From Dacryopinax spathularia (lineage: Eukaryota > Basidiomycota > Dacrymycetes > Dacrymycetales > Dacrymycetaceae): a DNA stretch of 64,000 bases. Below, one piece after another: positions 35,730-49,703 of this stretch (position 1 is its first letter; every line of letters begins with the position of its first letter). The position numbers and the translations under genes were made by a program. The notes under the pieces are model-generated. The model was not told the DNA's origin, searched no databases, and saw nothing but the letters and a program-made list of their open reading frames with translations. Location of the stretch: positions 372,001 to 436,000 of the forward strand of contig JBBPFI010000010.1 of assembly GCA_037974965.1 (NCBI GenBank), written 5' to 3'.

Positions 35730-36149
35730 ATGACTCTCGCGGCCACGAGGCAAGACGCCGACACGGCAGAAGAGGAAGAAGGTCGTGCAAATCCGCCATC
35801 GAAGACCCGTTCACCGCCGTCGCTGAATGCAGATATCGATAAGTTGGGTGTTGACGCGGCGTTTGGCGGTTCTAGAGGGGTGCAGACGGGAAGTCGCCAG
35901 AAGTTGGGGGAACGAGAAGGTAGGGTTGGCTTTGAGGAGCACCGCTTTCGGATGCGCGCTTTTTGCGAGGTCAATGCGTCGCCACGACCGGAAAACCAGC
36001 ATCGCACCAGTCGGCTTGCCCGCAGCTTCGGTTCTCGGTCACGGACGGTCCGTAAGTCGTCACTTCAAAGAAAGACTGCCTCATCGTCTGGACGGACCAG
36101 ACAAGCCTGCCGCCCACACTCGCGCGACAACCCCGATGTTCCCTGCTAA
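35730..36149 (+). CDS. Possible small hypothetical protein
   Basis: An ATG-started frame of 139 residues, rich in Arg, Ser and Glu (MTLAATRQDADTAEEEEGR). It lies divergent to the APH-like gene (164 bp). Minus-strand frames over the same DNA look equally plausible, so coding status is weak. No motif recognised. Confidence 0.25.
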   Translation: MTLAATRQDADTAEEEEGRANPPSKTRSPPSLNADIDKLGVDAAFGGSRGVQTGSRQKLGEREGRVGFEEHRFRMRAFCEVNASPRPENQHRTSRLARSFGSRSRTVRKSSLQRKTASSSGRTRQACRPHSRDNPDVPC

Positions 36150-36503
36150 GCCCTGCACGTCCATCCAAGACATAAGGTGACGTCTCTCATCCTCCGGCAT
36201 GGATCCCGAGAGGCGCACACCCCAAGCCTAAATCAAGCCTAAATCCCAATTAAAGTTCGGCTTGGCACCGACCTCCTCAACCCAACCCACATCATCCCAC
36301 ACATCGGCCGTCTCAGACCCTGAACCAAACCATTCATTCCCCACCTCCGCGCCTCCGCACCTCCGGTCGTAAACCCTCCACTTCTGCCGGTTGGGACTAA
36401 CGTGACCTTTTCGTCTGGTGGAGATGCGTTCGGGCCGTGCGGGCGAGACGAGGTGGGAAATTAGGCTTGTTCGGAGTACCTGGGGTGGGGTACGGAGGGG
36501 GGG
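36150..36503. other. Intergenic upstream of aldo-keto reductase
   Basis: About 350 bp with AAGCCTAAATC-type short direct repeats near 36222-36246 and no gene. It should hold the aldo-keto reductase promoter. Confidence 0.35.
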
Positions 36504-36510
36504 TATAAAG
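36504..36510 (+). promoter_or_regulatory. TATA box (TATAAAG) before aldo-keto reductase
   Basis: GGGTATAAAGCC lies about 85 nt before the ATG at 36594, a canonical TATA position for a fungal promoter. Such boxes often go with inducible genes. Confidence 0.5.
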
Positions 36511-36593
36511 CCTTTAGGCTTGGTCGAGTGACTTGCTAGGGACGTCCCCGCATTTCACAACCTCAGTCCTCCAACCTGCAAAACGAAAGCAAG

Positions 36594-37803
36594 ATGACGA
36601 AGTCTCGTGTGCCGATGATCATGGGGACGATGACGATGGGCGAGGCAGGCAATGGACGTACGTCACCTATTCTCCTCTCTCCCCTTCTGTGCCTCCTCTC
36701 CCCTCTCCCCTCTCCCCTCTCCCCTCTCTCCATCCTCGACTCGATCATAGAGGCTCATTCCACGTTACAGCCGTCCGCACGAGCGACCTGAAGGACTGCC
36801 AGGCCATCCTGGACGTCTTCTTCCAGTATGGGTATAAGGAACTCGATACCGCTCGTGGCTATGCGGCCGGAACGACCGAGGCCTACCTGAGCAAGCTTGA
36901 CCTGAAGGATGCCGTGATCGATACCAAGTGCGCTCCTTCCCCCTTCCCCCTCCTTCTCTACCGTCCCCGCTTACTGACCCGGATGCGTGGCGCAGAGTCT
37001 GGCCCAACCCGCCCAACTTCCACAAACCCGCCGGCGTACGCGAAGCCCTCCTGACCTCGCTCAAAACCCTCAACAGGAAGAGCGTGCGCATCTTCTACCT
37101 CCACGCGCCGGACCGGAGCACGCCGTTCGAAGAGACATGCGCGGAGCTGGATAAGATGCATAAGGAGGGATTGTTCGAGATTTTTGGGTTGTCGAACTAC
37201 CCGGCGTGGGAGGTCGCGGAGATCGTGACGCTTTGTCGGGAGAGGGGGTGGATTCAGCCGAAGGTCTATCAGGGTGCGTTTTTCTCCCCGCTTGGACGGA
37301 TGTGCAAGGTGTGCTGATTGTTGATTGGGGATGTAGCGATGTATCATGCTCTTGCTAGAGGCATCGAGCCTGAACTCGTACCTGCACTGAGGAAATACGG
37401 CATGCGCCTGACGATCTACAACCCTCTCGCGGGCGGTTTCCTCGCAGGGAAGATGCTCTCCCCCGAAGACGCCGACAAGTCCGGCCGGTTCTCGCTCAAC
37501 CCAGACGTAGCAAAGATCTACCACGGCCGTTATTTCCGCGATGGCTACTTTGGCGCCATCAAGCGGATCAAGGATGCTGCCGATAAGCACGGGCTGAAGA
37601 TGGCCGAGGTGGCGTGGAGGTGGTGTCAGCATCATTCGGTTCTTGGGCCGGAGGATGGAGTGATCCTTGGCGCGACGAGTCCGGAGCAGCTGAAGGCGAA
37701 TTTGGAGGATTCGGCGAAGGGCCCGTTGCCGGAGGATGTGGTAGAGGCTATTGATATGGGGTGGGAGGAGGTCAAGGGGTATGCGCCGCAGTATTTCCGT
37801 TAG
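36594..37803 (+). CDS. Aldo-keto reductase (AKR7 / aflatoxin-aldehyde reductase type)
   Basis: NADPH-dependent reduction of aldehydes in a (beta/alpha)8 barrel. Start MTKSRVPMIMGTMTMGEAGNG. Exons join over a CT-rich first intron (GTACGTC donor near 36659) and two further introns near 36930-36993 and 37275-37336. Catalytic residues: Asp and Tyr in KELDTARGYAAGT, Lys in DAVIDTK, His in IFYLHAPD. Cofactor-binding C-terminal region LGPEDGVILGATSPEQLKAN. It ends ..KGYAPQYFR, as in the family. A single-domain protein of about 330 residues. The DNA around intron 1 is highly CT-rich. Function is likely detoxification or carbonyl reduction; the substrate is unknown. Confidence 0.9.
36690..36732 (+). 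repeat. CT-rich tandem repeat in intron 1 of aldo-keto reductase
   Basis: A run of about five copies of a TCCCCTC heptamer (with minor variation) fills most of the first intron before the ..CATAG acceptor. It is a polypyrimidine tract in the transcript. Confidence 0.7.
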
Positions 37804-39792
37804 TTTGTCGGACTGTGTTCTGTGCGCGGGAATGGAGGGAGATGTATAGAAATGAATGCGTTAAGCTATAGACTACTCGATGGATCAGAATGAGTAGCGT
37901 TCGGCGATGTGATCGCATAAGGCTGCTTGCGCGAGAACGAAATCAACCTGCCCATCCCGCAACGAAATGCTGCTTTACTCGCTATGTCTGAAAGGAGAAA
38001 AGGAAAGGTATGCAGTGTCATGTCTCCATGACGACGAGGCCAAGATTTCCGGCGGTAACCGAATGGCTTAACAGCTGGATCCCTGTTTCGCTTCCTCTTA
38101 TACTTCTGTGAGGATTGACGTTTGGAGGCTCCTTCACCGCCATCTTGCTACGGAGCATCAGCTCACTGGCATGAGGAATGTTGAGCAGCATCCGAGCTTT
38201 TACGAGTGCTTGAGGCCCATCAGTACCTTGTTTTCTGCGGTGCTATGATATGATAGCAACCATTCTATAGCCAAAATTTCAGCATCCTAACAACTATTCA
38301 ACATACTGTGCTCACCGGTTTCAGAGCTCGTCCTGATGGTCCAGGCATCATGGTCGACAAGCACAGTCACAACATATACAAGGTCGATTGTTCCGGTCGT
38401 CATGTATCACCGTTAACTTCACGTCTTCTGATGTTCTGATGGAGAAAGCAATACAAAGCCCGCCGAGATCGTCCTTCTTCCAATTCTTATCCCCATTCAG
38501 CGTCCAGCGCACAAAGCCTCAAACTGAATGGCGCATCAGTATCAGTGGTACGCCCCTTATGCGTACATTCTCCGGCTGATAGAGATACATCCCTTGAGTA
38601 TCCCTTCACCAGGGAGCAAGCGGCAACAAAAGCCAAAGAACCGTCAAACACCGCCCTTCCTCTAACCCCGCCGGTATAGACAGAAGTCAGAGAACAAAGG
38701 CGCTTCCTAACGACGCTCACCATGCGGTCTGCTTCCCAAAAGGGGCATATCGGGCGATGAAGCGATTGGGCCCGCTTGATCTGCTTCCGGGAGAAGCGTG
38801 CCTTGCCAGCGCGTTGGTCGTTGCTCCTCGCTGCTGCTCACCGTTGACCGACGCAGTACTCAGAATCGACCTTTGTTTCGATCAGCTTTCGATATCGTTC
38901 GACTTTGCTCTGGCTCTGATGGATGATGGATGATGGATTCTCTACCTTCGAAGGACCACATCTGATGTGATGCGGGTGCTGGAAGCTGTCGACTCGGAAA
39001 AGGGCTACTGGCGGGGCGCTGATGGGCTGGCCTTGTCATTGAGCTTGCCTTGGAGGTGGTCCTGGTTGACCCGGGAATGGACCGCCAGTGCGTACTGGTG
39101 CTCATCTAGAGGATGAAGACATTGATGGCCTGCGCCAGTACGAACGAGGAGGTAGAGCGACGAGAGCGAGGAAACGAAACGGGGTATAAGAGCTTCATCG
39201 CGAAAAAGCGCCTACCGTACACCCTTCACGCTTTCGTCCCAGCTTCTTCTCTCCGGACGCCCTAAGAATCCCCCGGAACCCGTCACACGAGTATCCAACA
39301 TTCCCCCATCTGTCAACTTCCCTTCCCTTCTCTGCCGAACATCCGAACGTTTCTTCGTTTGGTTCTCGGCGGTCGAACAAAGAGCAGCTCCCGCGACGGC
39401 CGTAGGGTTGGGCGGGGGGTATTGTTCATTTACCTTGCTACCCCCCGAGGCGTGGGTGGGATCATAGGCTGCTCCCTCTCCCCCTCCCTCCTTTTCTCCC
39501 CCTTCCCCTGCCCGCGCCTAAAGTCATTCCCTCCCTCCCCCTCCTTCCCCCCTCCGAGTTCATTACAGTACCACCTCCTGTGCCTGTCTCACCCGTCGCC
39601 ACACTCTCCCTCTCCGAGCCGTCCCCGAGACATTCGACCACAGCTTCAACTCTACATACATACGCATATACGCTAACCATCATCGTGCTCCGTGAGCCTT
39701 TGTAATCCTGTAAGCCGTCCTCCTTCCTCCTCCTCCTTTCGTCCTAGTGTTCGCTGAACAATGAGAGCAGACCCAACCACCCCTCCTTCGCT
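37804..39792. other. Intergenic, about 2 kb, CT-rich toward the ABC transporter
   Basis: No confident gene. A minus-strand frame (38723-38487) with a GTGAGC donor shows some splice-like order but cannot be built into a protein. The 3' third (39300-39790) is strongly CT-rich on the plus strand and is probably the promoter or 5' UTR of the ABC transporter gene. Confidence 0.4.
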
Positions 39793-39800
39793 GCATATAT
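39793..39800 (+). promoter_or_regulatory. GCATATAT element just before ABC transporter ATG
   Basis: GCATATAT lies only 22-29 nt before the ATG at 39822. This resembles the CATATA elements near other starts here (8881, 11603), but its short distance makes a TATA role uncertain. Confidence 0.3.
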
Positions 39801-39821
39801 TACCTTAAGAATATTGTAACA

Positions 39822-42800
39822 ATGCGTCGCCCCGATCTGCGGATAAACGTCCCCGAGGCATCTTCCTCCTCAGCACCAATAATAACCTACGCGAGCTCCG
39901 AGCCCCCCACATCTTCGGAGGACGAGCTCTCCCCCATCGCTCTATCCGAGCCTGAGGAGGAGCGGGACGTAGTCGACCTGATCGGCGAGGACGAGCCCCT
40001 ACCCACCGCCCGCCCCGCCGCACCCACACAACAACAACAGAAACCACCCCGCCTCCTCCGTACACCCGTAACGCCACACGACCTCCCCCCCGCCTCCCTC
40101 CCACCAGCATACACAGCGTACAAACCTCCTCGCCCCACTACAGTTCTCCTCTTCTCCGCCCTCACACGGAGAGAAACATGGACCCTCCTTCTCCCCGCTT
40201 GCTGTATCTCGCTCCTCCTCGGCGGTTGTGCACCATTCATGACCCAAGTAATAGGCGAAGCATTCGATGCGTTCGCCAACTACCCCGTCTCCGGTGCCTC
40301 CCCGGCGGACGCGAACACGTTGTTCTACAGGGTCGGCGTCACTTCTGCCGAGCTGGGCGGCTTAGCGGTGGGGGTGATGGCTGTCAGCTGCTTGGGGAGC
40401 AGTCTGTGGGTTAGAGTGAGCGAGAGGGTATGCAGGACGGTCAGGGAGAGGGTGTTTGTTAGTGTTGTGAGGCGGGAAATGGAGTGGTTTGATCTTCAGG
40501 CGAGTCTGAAGGATGGGGATGGGAATGCCGGCGGGATGCAGACGCGGTTCACCGAGTACGTCCTCTCCCTTTCCTGCTCAACACCAGTGCTTTATACTGA
40601 TTATACATGGATAGGGACACCGAACACGTCCGCCTCGCGATCTCCCAGCGCCTCCCGCAGATCATCGAGCACCTCACGACCGTCCTCATCGCCCTCGTCC
40701 TCGCATTCGTCCGCTCGCCCCTCCTCTCCCTGCTCATCCTAGCCGCTATCCCACTCATGCTCTTCTCCGACCATACGCTCCAACAACTTTCCTCAAAGGA
40801 AACAGATACGTTCGAAGCGCTCAAATCCCGGATAACGTCTTTCCTGTCCAATAGTTTGGATAATATCGCTACGGTCAAAGCGTACAACGGCGCTCGTCCG
40901 ACGCTGGACTACCTGGCCGCGCTCCTAGCCGCGCGGAGAAAGGAAGACGACCGCCAGTCCGCGTTCTGGGCCGCCAGGCAGGGGACGAACAAGTTTATCA
41001 TCTCCGGCACGTTCGTGACCGCTTTCTGGTTCGGAGCCAAGCTTGTGCAGGAGGGAAAGCTGAGCCCGGGGAGCGTGATGAGCGTGTTTTGGGCATGTTT
41101 GATCGCTTCCTCCAATGCGCAGATGCTTCTTGAGCCGGTGGCGGAGTACTTGAAGGGGAAGGAATCGATGGTGCGTTTGGTCGAATTGGTCGAGCCTCCG
41201 CCAGTGGAGCTGGATGCCGAGAGCTACGAGCCCGCAGCAGGGCAGCTTGCCACTGCTCCGGATAATGAGGAGGAGCTCCCGCCGTACGACTTTTCCCGCC
41301 GAGGCACACTGGAGGGCAGTGACGTCACAGAAGCGCACGAGCTTCAGACTGCCCGCCCCAGAGCACGGTCATTCTCAAGGAGCAGGATCGACCTCGCCGT
41401 CTCCGACCGTCAATCCCGAGCCTTCTCCAACGCCTCCTCGCACACCGTCTACCTCCGCCGTCCCAGTCAAGCAGGCTCGACGCACACTCTCGTCCGCCCA
41501 CGCACACACGTCTCCCAGACCTCTAGCACGCGCAAGTCCCGCGGATCGGGATCGCAGTATCCGGGAGGGACGATCGAGGTTTCCCACTTGACTTGGTTCT
41601 ACCCTTCTCGCCCCTGGCCGCCCGCGCTGGAGGACGTGAGCGTCTTCTTCCCCGCTGGGGAGCTGACGTTCGTCGTTGGCGGTTCTGGAAGTGGTAAGAG
41701 CACGCTCGCTGCTCTCCTGGTGGGGATGTACAACGTTGCTTCGGTGGACGGCGAGGCGCAAGGAGCAATTACCATCGATGGCGTTCCCGCGCTCGACGGC
41801 TCCGACCTGCGCGAGAGGGCCGTGCTAGTACAGTTTGGGGGTGGGGTGGTATTCGACATGTCGGTCAGGGACAATATCTGTATTGCCGCCTCTGACCCTT
41901 CAAGCGTGCCGGACGAGCTGGTCCAGGAAGCACTGAGGATGTCGATGCTCAAAGACTGGGTCGACTCCCTCCCTGACGGGCTGAATTGCATGCTCGGCGA
42001 GGGGAACGGAGGTCTTGCGCTGTCTGGTGGGCAGCAACAGCGGTTGGCTCTTGCTCGTGCGAGGGTCCGCGACCCTGAGGTGCTGATTTTGGACGAAGCG
42101 ACGTCGCACTTGGATATCTCTTCCCGTCTTTTGGTCTTCTCTGCTCTTCGGAGGTGGAGGAGGGGCAAGACGACCATCGTCATCACTCATGACCTGTCCG
42201 AACTCGATCCGTCTGCGTTCGCCTATGTGCTGAAGGAGGGCCGGGTGGTCGAGCAGGGTTTCAGGCGCGACCTAGAGCTGATCACCGACGGCGAGTTTGC
42301 CAGGATGGCCGATGAGCAAGCTGGTGGTCGAGGCGCCGCGAGCTGCGATATCGACGATTCGCAGGCTGCAGTGATGGTGGAAGAGCGTGAGGAGGAAGGC
42401 CGTATGACCCGGTGGCGCAAGCATGCGACTCTGCAAGTCGGCCAGCTCAAGAGCGCCATTACGGATCTTCTGCACCGGCACCCCGACCATGCGCGTGGGG
42501 ACGGCGAGGAAGCCGAGAAGCCGCGTACGCCTTCCCCGCAGCAGAAGGCGCGGTCCAAGTTCCTGTCACTCCTCCCACGGCCACGACATGCGAGCGCATT
42601 ACCGCATATTCCCTTCCCTCGCCGTACACCCACGCCCGAGATCGAGCCGTTCTACACTATCCCCGTCGCATCAGTAGAATCCTTCTCCGATGAAGACGAG
42701 GATTCGACGAACGACTACGAGGTCGAGTACCTTCGCCAGACCGGCGCTGCTGTCCGTAAGAAGCGTTCCATGCGGTCTGTGCATAGCGAGCGTAGGCGAT

Positions 42801-44638
42801 GGACCCAGTTCGAGGTCGAAGAGCAGATGAAGGAGATCGAGGTCGTTGTCCAGAGTCGTGCGCAGGAGCAAGAGCCCGAGCAACTGCCAGCACCGGGAAG
42901 CATCATCAAGCGCCTTCTTCCCACTGTGCCGCACAAGTGGGCGTTTGCTCTTGGGCTTCTCTCGGCCGTGGCGAATGGCGCAATTACCCCACTTTTCTCA
43001 TTCTTCCTTGCTCGCCTTCTTGCCCAGGTCGCTCTCGGCGCGCAAGGCATGGACTGGACGGCGGTGACGGTAGCAGCTTGCACGGTTCTCGGTCTTATCT
43101 TCGGTGACGGCCTAACCACCTTCCTGAAGATCTTCAGTACAGAAGCTGTCGGGCACGCGTGGCTCACTAAGCTTCGAGTCAAGATGATCGGTCTCGTTCT
43201 CGCTCAAGACAAATCCTGGCACGACAAGAACACGTCTCGCGACGTTCTTCCCGTCATCGAAACGGCTGCGACAGACGCATCCGAGCTCATCGCCACAGTT
43301 GCGCCTCAATTCGTGACCGCGGCGACCATGCTGGGAGGTGCGATGACATGGGCTATGATCATTGGCTGGCAACTCGCGTTGGTCGGTCTTGGTCTGGGAC
43401 CCATGTTCGTTCTTGCTCTTATTGGTCAATTCTACTTCGGCTCCAAGGCTCAGCAGGTCGGTGCTGGAAGCAGGGCAGCGCTTGCGAAGCGGTATCACAA
43501 TGCAGTTAAGAACATCCGGGCTATCCGCGGTCTCGGCCTCGAAGATACATTCATGCAGCAGTTTGTCCTTACCCTCGACAACGCGTACAAGACTGGTATC
43601 TCTCGCGCATGGCTCGTTGGATGTGCCTTCGGCCTGCTCAACGCTCTCATCTTCATCTCAGAAGCCGTCCTCTTCCTCGTCGCGGCCAAGCTCGTCGCCG
43701 ACGGCCTTTATACCTATGGCTCGATGGTTCAAGTCATGACGCTCGTCGTTTTCTCAATCACCAATGCAGCCCAAGTCCTGCAGGCCGTGCCGATAATGAC
43801 GAAGTCCTTCCACGCGGCAGCTGATATCCTGAAACTGCTTGACCTCGAAGACAACACGCCATCAGATGCTACTGGTACTGAACGGCTGAAGACGGACGGG
43901 ACTATCCGCTTCCAGGACGTCGAGTTCACCTACGAGTCTCGTGCCGAGAACACAGTGCTCAAGAAGGTCAACTTCCAAATCAATGCCGGCGAGTGCGTCG
44001 CTATTGTAGGTCCGTCTGGATCCGGCAAGTCCACAATAGCGGCTCTCCTTCAGCGCTTGTATGAGCCCGTCGCTGGTGATATCTGGTTCGACAATGTTCC
44101 TCTACGAGAAGGTGCCGCCGACCAAGTGCGGAGCAAGATCGCGATCGTCACGCAGAAGACTGCTGTCTTCCCCACCTCTGTCAAGGAGAATATCAGCTAT
44201 GGCGCGTTCGATATCCCCCTGGAACGGATAGTCGCAGCGGCACAAGATGCCAACGCTCATGACTTCATCCTCTCCCTGCCTGAGGGATACGACACGCCAA
44301 TTGGTCAAGGCAACGGCGACAACGATCTGTCTGAGGGACAGAGGCAACGTCTCGGTATCGCTCGTGCCCTGGTACGAGATGCAGACATCTTCATCTTCGA
44401 TGAGTGCACGGCTAGCCTGGATTCGCTGAATGAAGCGGCGATCCTGGACACCCTCCGTCGGATAATGCCAGGCAAGACCGTCATCATGATCACCCACAAG
44501 AAGAAGATCATGGAGCAATGCGATCGCATCATCTGTCTTGACGAGGGTACAGCCGCGGAAGAGGGCACATATACGGATCTCATGGCAAGACGCGGCGCTT
44601 TCTATAGCTTGGCATCTGCCGGTCAATGGAGCGACTAG
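39822..44638 (+). CDS. STE6: Full-length ABC transporter (MDR/Ste6 type)
   Basis: ABCB-type exporter with TMD-NBD-TMD-NBD order; the Ste6 group exports lipidated mating pheromone. Two exons (39822-40555, 40615-44638) give 1,585 residues. A 100-residue Pro/Glu-rich N-terminus precedes TMD1 (CISLLLGGCAPFMTQVIGEAF). NBD1: Walker A GGSGSGKST near residue 600, LSGGQQQR, VLILDEATSHLD, VITHD. A low-complexity linker of about 200 residues follows. TMD2 near 1017-1310. NBD2: GPSGSGKST near 1377, deviant signature LSEGQRQR, FIFDECTASLD, MITHK. Both catalytic Glu and both His switches are present. The protein is longer than usual because of the N-terminal extension and linkers, including a Ser/Arg-rich insert before NBD1. 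Ste6 identity is inferred from TMD1 motifs, not proven; another MDR-type exporter is possible. Confidence 0.85.
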
Positions 44639-45245
44639 TGCGCATTCCTTTTCTTTCTCTTCATCTGGTTATGTCATCTTGGGTTTCATTGCGCAAATTT
44701 CTGTTCTTTAGTCACGTTTCGGGTCACATAGCTTGTCTCTCCTTGCTGCAACAACAACGCACACGACCAATATTTGCATTCGTCTTCGCATCTTTCTGTT
44801 GTCTCACTAGCATTGCATTCATACCTAGATGTAGTATGTACAAACAAATGGAACGTCTTCGACTTCAACACTGGCCTTCAGGGTGCTGTTGTTGCTACGG
44901 CCTTAAAGCTCTTGCACCGTCCAGCCCTTGAGAATAGGGTCGTGGCGTTCACCAATAACGCCAGGAACAATGTCGTAGAAGGCCAGAAGGTCCCTTAGCA
45001 ATTCACTTTGGCTTCTTCTTCCTTTGTCTTCCAGCTTCGTCCAAGACCACGCGAATCAACTCTACGCCTGTCGTCGTCAGACGCGGACTTAACGATGGCG
45101 TCTCCGCTGAGCATAAAGGCAGCGCTGCTTCACCTTTGGTCGCCTCTGCTTTTCTCTGCTACTGCAACTTGCCCTCGTCGACAAACGCACCTGCGTTCTC
45201 CGTTCTTAAATCCTCTGTCGACTTCTTGCTATAATCTTCTCAGGC
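44639..45245. other. Intergenic, about 600 bp
   Basis: Downstream of the ABC transporter and upstream of the SAP-like gene, same strand. A frame at 45008-45259 overlaps the next ATG and looks spurious. No feature called. Confidence 0.4.
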
Positions 45246-46355
45246 ATGGCCCCCGCTAAGAGGATCCTTGACGGCAAGGCGTACCGCATCGCCGACTTTC
45301 CCAAGCCACCCAAACCTCTGAGGGTGTCCTTGGAGGACATGACCCTCAAGGAGCTCCGGAATTGGGCAAAGGTGTGTTAGTTGATGTTGTAGAATTTGAC
45401 TTTTACTAATCAGACTGGGCAGGTTTGTGGACTAGACCTGCCTTTCTGGGTCCGCACACGGACACAACTCATCTTCGAGATCAAAGACCATAGGCTGCGT
45501 CTTTGGACCGAAGGTCATCCTCCCAGGCAAGCTAGGAATGTTGATTCCTACTCTTGATTTCAAGATACATGCTAACTTTCCTAAAGAAAGTGCTACTCCA
45601 TGGACCGACCAAAGCCCAAGCGCCAGCCCACAGGCACGGTTGCCCAACCCGCACCTGTCCGACCTTCACCCTCCCCAATTGCACCTCGAACCCAGTCAAC
45701 ACTCACAACTGCACCTTCTTCCTCCACCTCATCTCCTCCACACTGGCCGCAACCGGCGCGGGCTGGACCATCCCAAACATCCCTCAGCAAGCGAAGACGT
45801 GTAGAACCAGAAGAGGAAGCCGATATCGAAGGAGAGTCCGAGCAAAACCGAGCCAAACGGGTGAAGAATCGCTCAGGTACATCGACAGAAACTCGCGCAA
45901 GGTCTACCACGCACATCCGCCAGGAATCTGTCACCCCACCGCTTGCGTTGTTGCACAAGGCGACGCCTTCTCCCCCTCCCCCTCTCTCTGGTCCATCGAC
46001 CCAAATTCGCCCCCAGCCCCCCATCCAAATCCGGAAAGAGTCTGTCACCCCGCCCACAACTCTGTTACACAAGGTTTCGCCTTCTCCCCCTCCTCCCCCT
46101 TTCTCCTCTTTCCGGCGTCCTTCTCCTTCTCCTCCTCCAGCAGCGGGACCTTCGAACGCACCCGGACCTTCCAACCCTCGCCGAACTGCGAACGCGAACA
46201 TCAATAGACCCCCGACTGGACCTAATCAGTTCGCAGTACGCGAGTCCGGCACTCCGCTGCCTCGATATTCCCCGCCCGGCTTGCTCAGGCCAAGAAGAAG
46301 CAAGAGGACGAAGGCGACGGCAAAAGGCGAGCGGTCGGTTGGTGATGGATTTTGA
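45246..46355 (+). CDS. SAP-like, proline-rich nuclear protein (hypothetical)
   Basis: Start MAPAKRILDGKAYRIADFP. Exon 1 joins across a 51-nt intron to VCGLDLPFWVRTRTQ; together MTLKELRNWAKVCGLDL and LIFEIKDHR look like a SAP-type DNA-binding helix-extended-helix. A second intron with a GC donor (CCCAG|GCAAGC) and CTAAAG acceptor joins in frame to the long last exon (KCYSMDRPKPKRQP..). That part has an NLS-like KRRRVEPEEE, and two copies of a roughly 35-residue unit (ESVTPP.xLLHKxxPSPPPP). Without the GC-AG intron the protein ends after about 85 residues. The C-terminus is basic (RPRRSKRTKATAKG). A nuclear role is inferred; the family is not known to me. Confidence 0.6.
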
Positions 46356-46577
46356 TGAGGTCGATCTCCCGCGGCTTTCGCGCTCTGGACAATTTCTTTT
46401 CATCTGGTTTACTTTATAGTTGTTGGCTGACTTTGTTGTTGTGCATTCCCTCGGTTCTTGTCGCGCAGTGTATAATTGTTATCAATAGCATCTCATTTTG
46501 CTCTCTTACACATTATACACCGAAAAAGGAAATCTGCCTTCTAAGCTGTCTTGCAGTCGCCAGAAGGGTGGGAGAGA

Positions 46578-48489
<1,912 letters not shown>

Positions 48490-49703
48490 AGTTGGTTCTT
48501 GGGTCTAGGTTCTAGTTGTCGACAAGGAGAGAGCAGGTATAAAGACCAAGCGTAGAGAAACAGAGCAGAGGTAGACCACCGTCCTTGGGTAGAGCAAGGG
48601 AGGAGCAACGCAGCCTGATATACCACCCAAATCGCAGCTTATCTTCCCCGCGCCTCGTTCGTCACTTTCATCAAACCCCACTCCCTGCACTCGTTATCTC
48701 CCACCAAACAGAATGCATTCTCCCATTCGTCCAATCTCGTCCTCCATCCAGGGCCAGGGTACAGCCGTGCAAATCTTCCAGGGTGACGCTTAGGAGGCTA
48801 GCGCGCCCGTTCATCTGAAAGTGAGTGAGTCGTCCTGTAGGGACGTCGGCGCTGTCGTACGAAAGAGCGAGTGGACGACTCGACCCCGGTGGGTTGTCTC
48901 GTATGAACAGTAGCGGCGGCGCGGGGCTTACCGGGAGGGTTAGGACGCGGCATTCTCCGTGAGCTGATGGAGGTTGAAGCGCTTTTTCCAGGGTAACTTC
49001 TGGTTTCTTGGCAGATTAGATCTGCTGTAGCAAATTGTGTTTATGACAAGGTACTGGAACGGCCCGATTGTGTTATCTATGGGCATGCCAACCAAAAATG
49101 ATAATACGGCACTGCAGACTGACGTCCTACAGACTCGTCCACAAACCACATCTCTGTCAACCATGACGCACTCCCCACACTTCTCATCTCCTCCATCAAC
49201 CAACCCAACCGACCGCGATCGAGTTATGCCGCTCCGGAGGAACGTACTTGCGCCTGCGACTGTGCGCTTTCGGCCGGTTGAAGCGAAGGAGGGGGAAAGT
49301 GCGATGCAGGGGTGACTCGGACGTGCGGACCGACGACCCCTTTTGGATCGATTAGCGCCGGGTCATGATCGAGCTGATCGACCAGCATGGAAGCGTCGAG
49401 GATCGGGCGGGTGATTGATCAGACTGGTTTCCGAGACGTTTTCGCGAGGGCTAAGCCAGAGACCTCGCCAGAGGGTGTACGAGCTTTCCTGGTAGGCACC
49501 CATGCGCTATGTAATACCACTCCCTTCGGTCGCTTTGTATATGCTCTGAGAGCGGACACGGGGCGGTCCTGCGCTTATTCGCATAGAAACGTAGTTGGCT
49601 CTCAGAGTGAATTGCAGAACTTTTCGTCGAATTGCACCCAAGAACAGACCAACCACAACAGTTCTCCATGCCACCCAAGATCAGTGCAGGAACTACAGTA
49701 GGC
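48490..49703. other. Intergenic, 1.2 kb
   Basis: Upstream of GDH and beyond the P450 3' end (both minus). Two short plus-strand frames were noted: a 26-codon one at 48712 and a 51-codon one at 49162 with a good CAACCATG context. Neither has other support. Confidence 0.35.

Noticed and set aside
36594-36660. ATGATCATG near the aldo-keto reductase start as another copy of the Harbinger repeat
   Set aside because: It is a single short match encoding the normal MIMGTM residues, not a tandem run.
39822-44638. Idea that the window is part of a mating-type locus
   Set aside because: Only the Ste6-like transporter points that way. No homeodomain, pheromone receptor or pheromone precursor gene was found.
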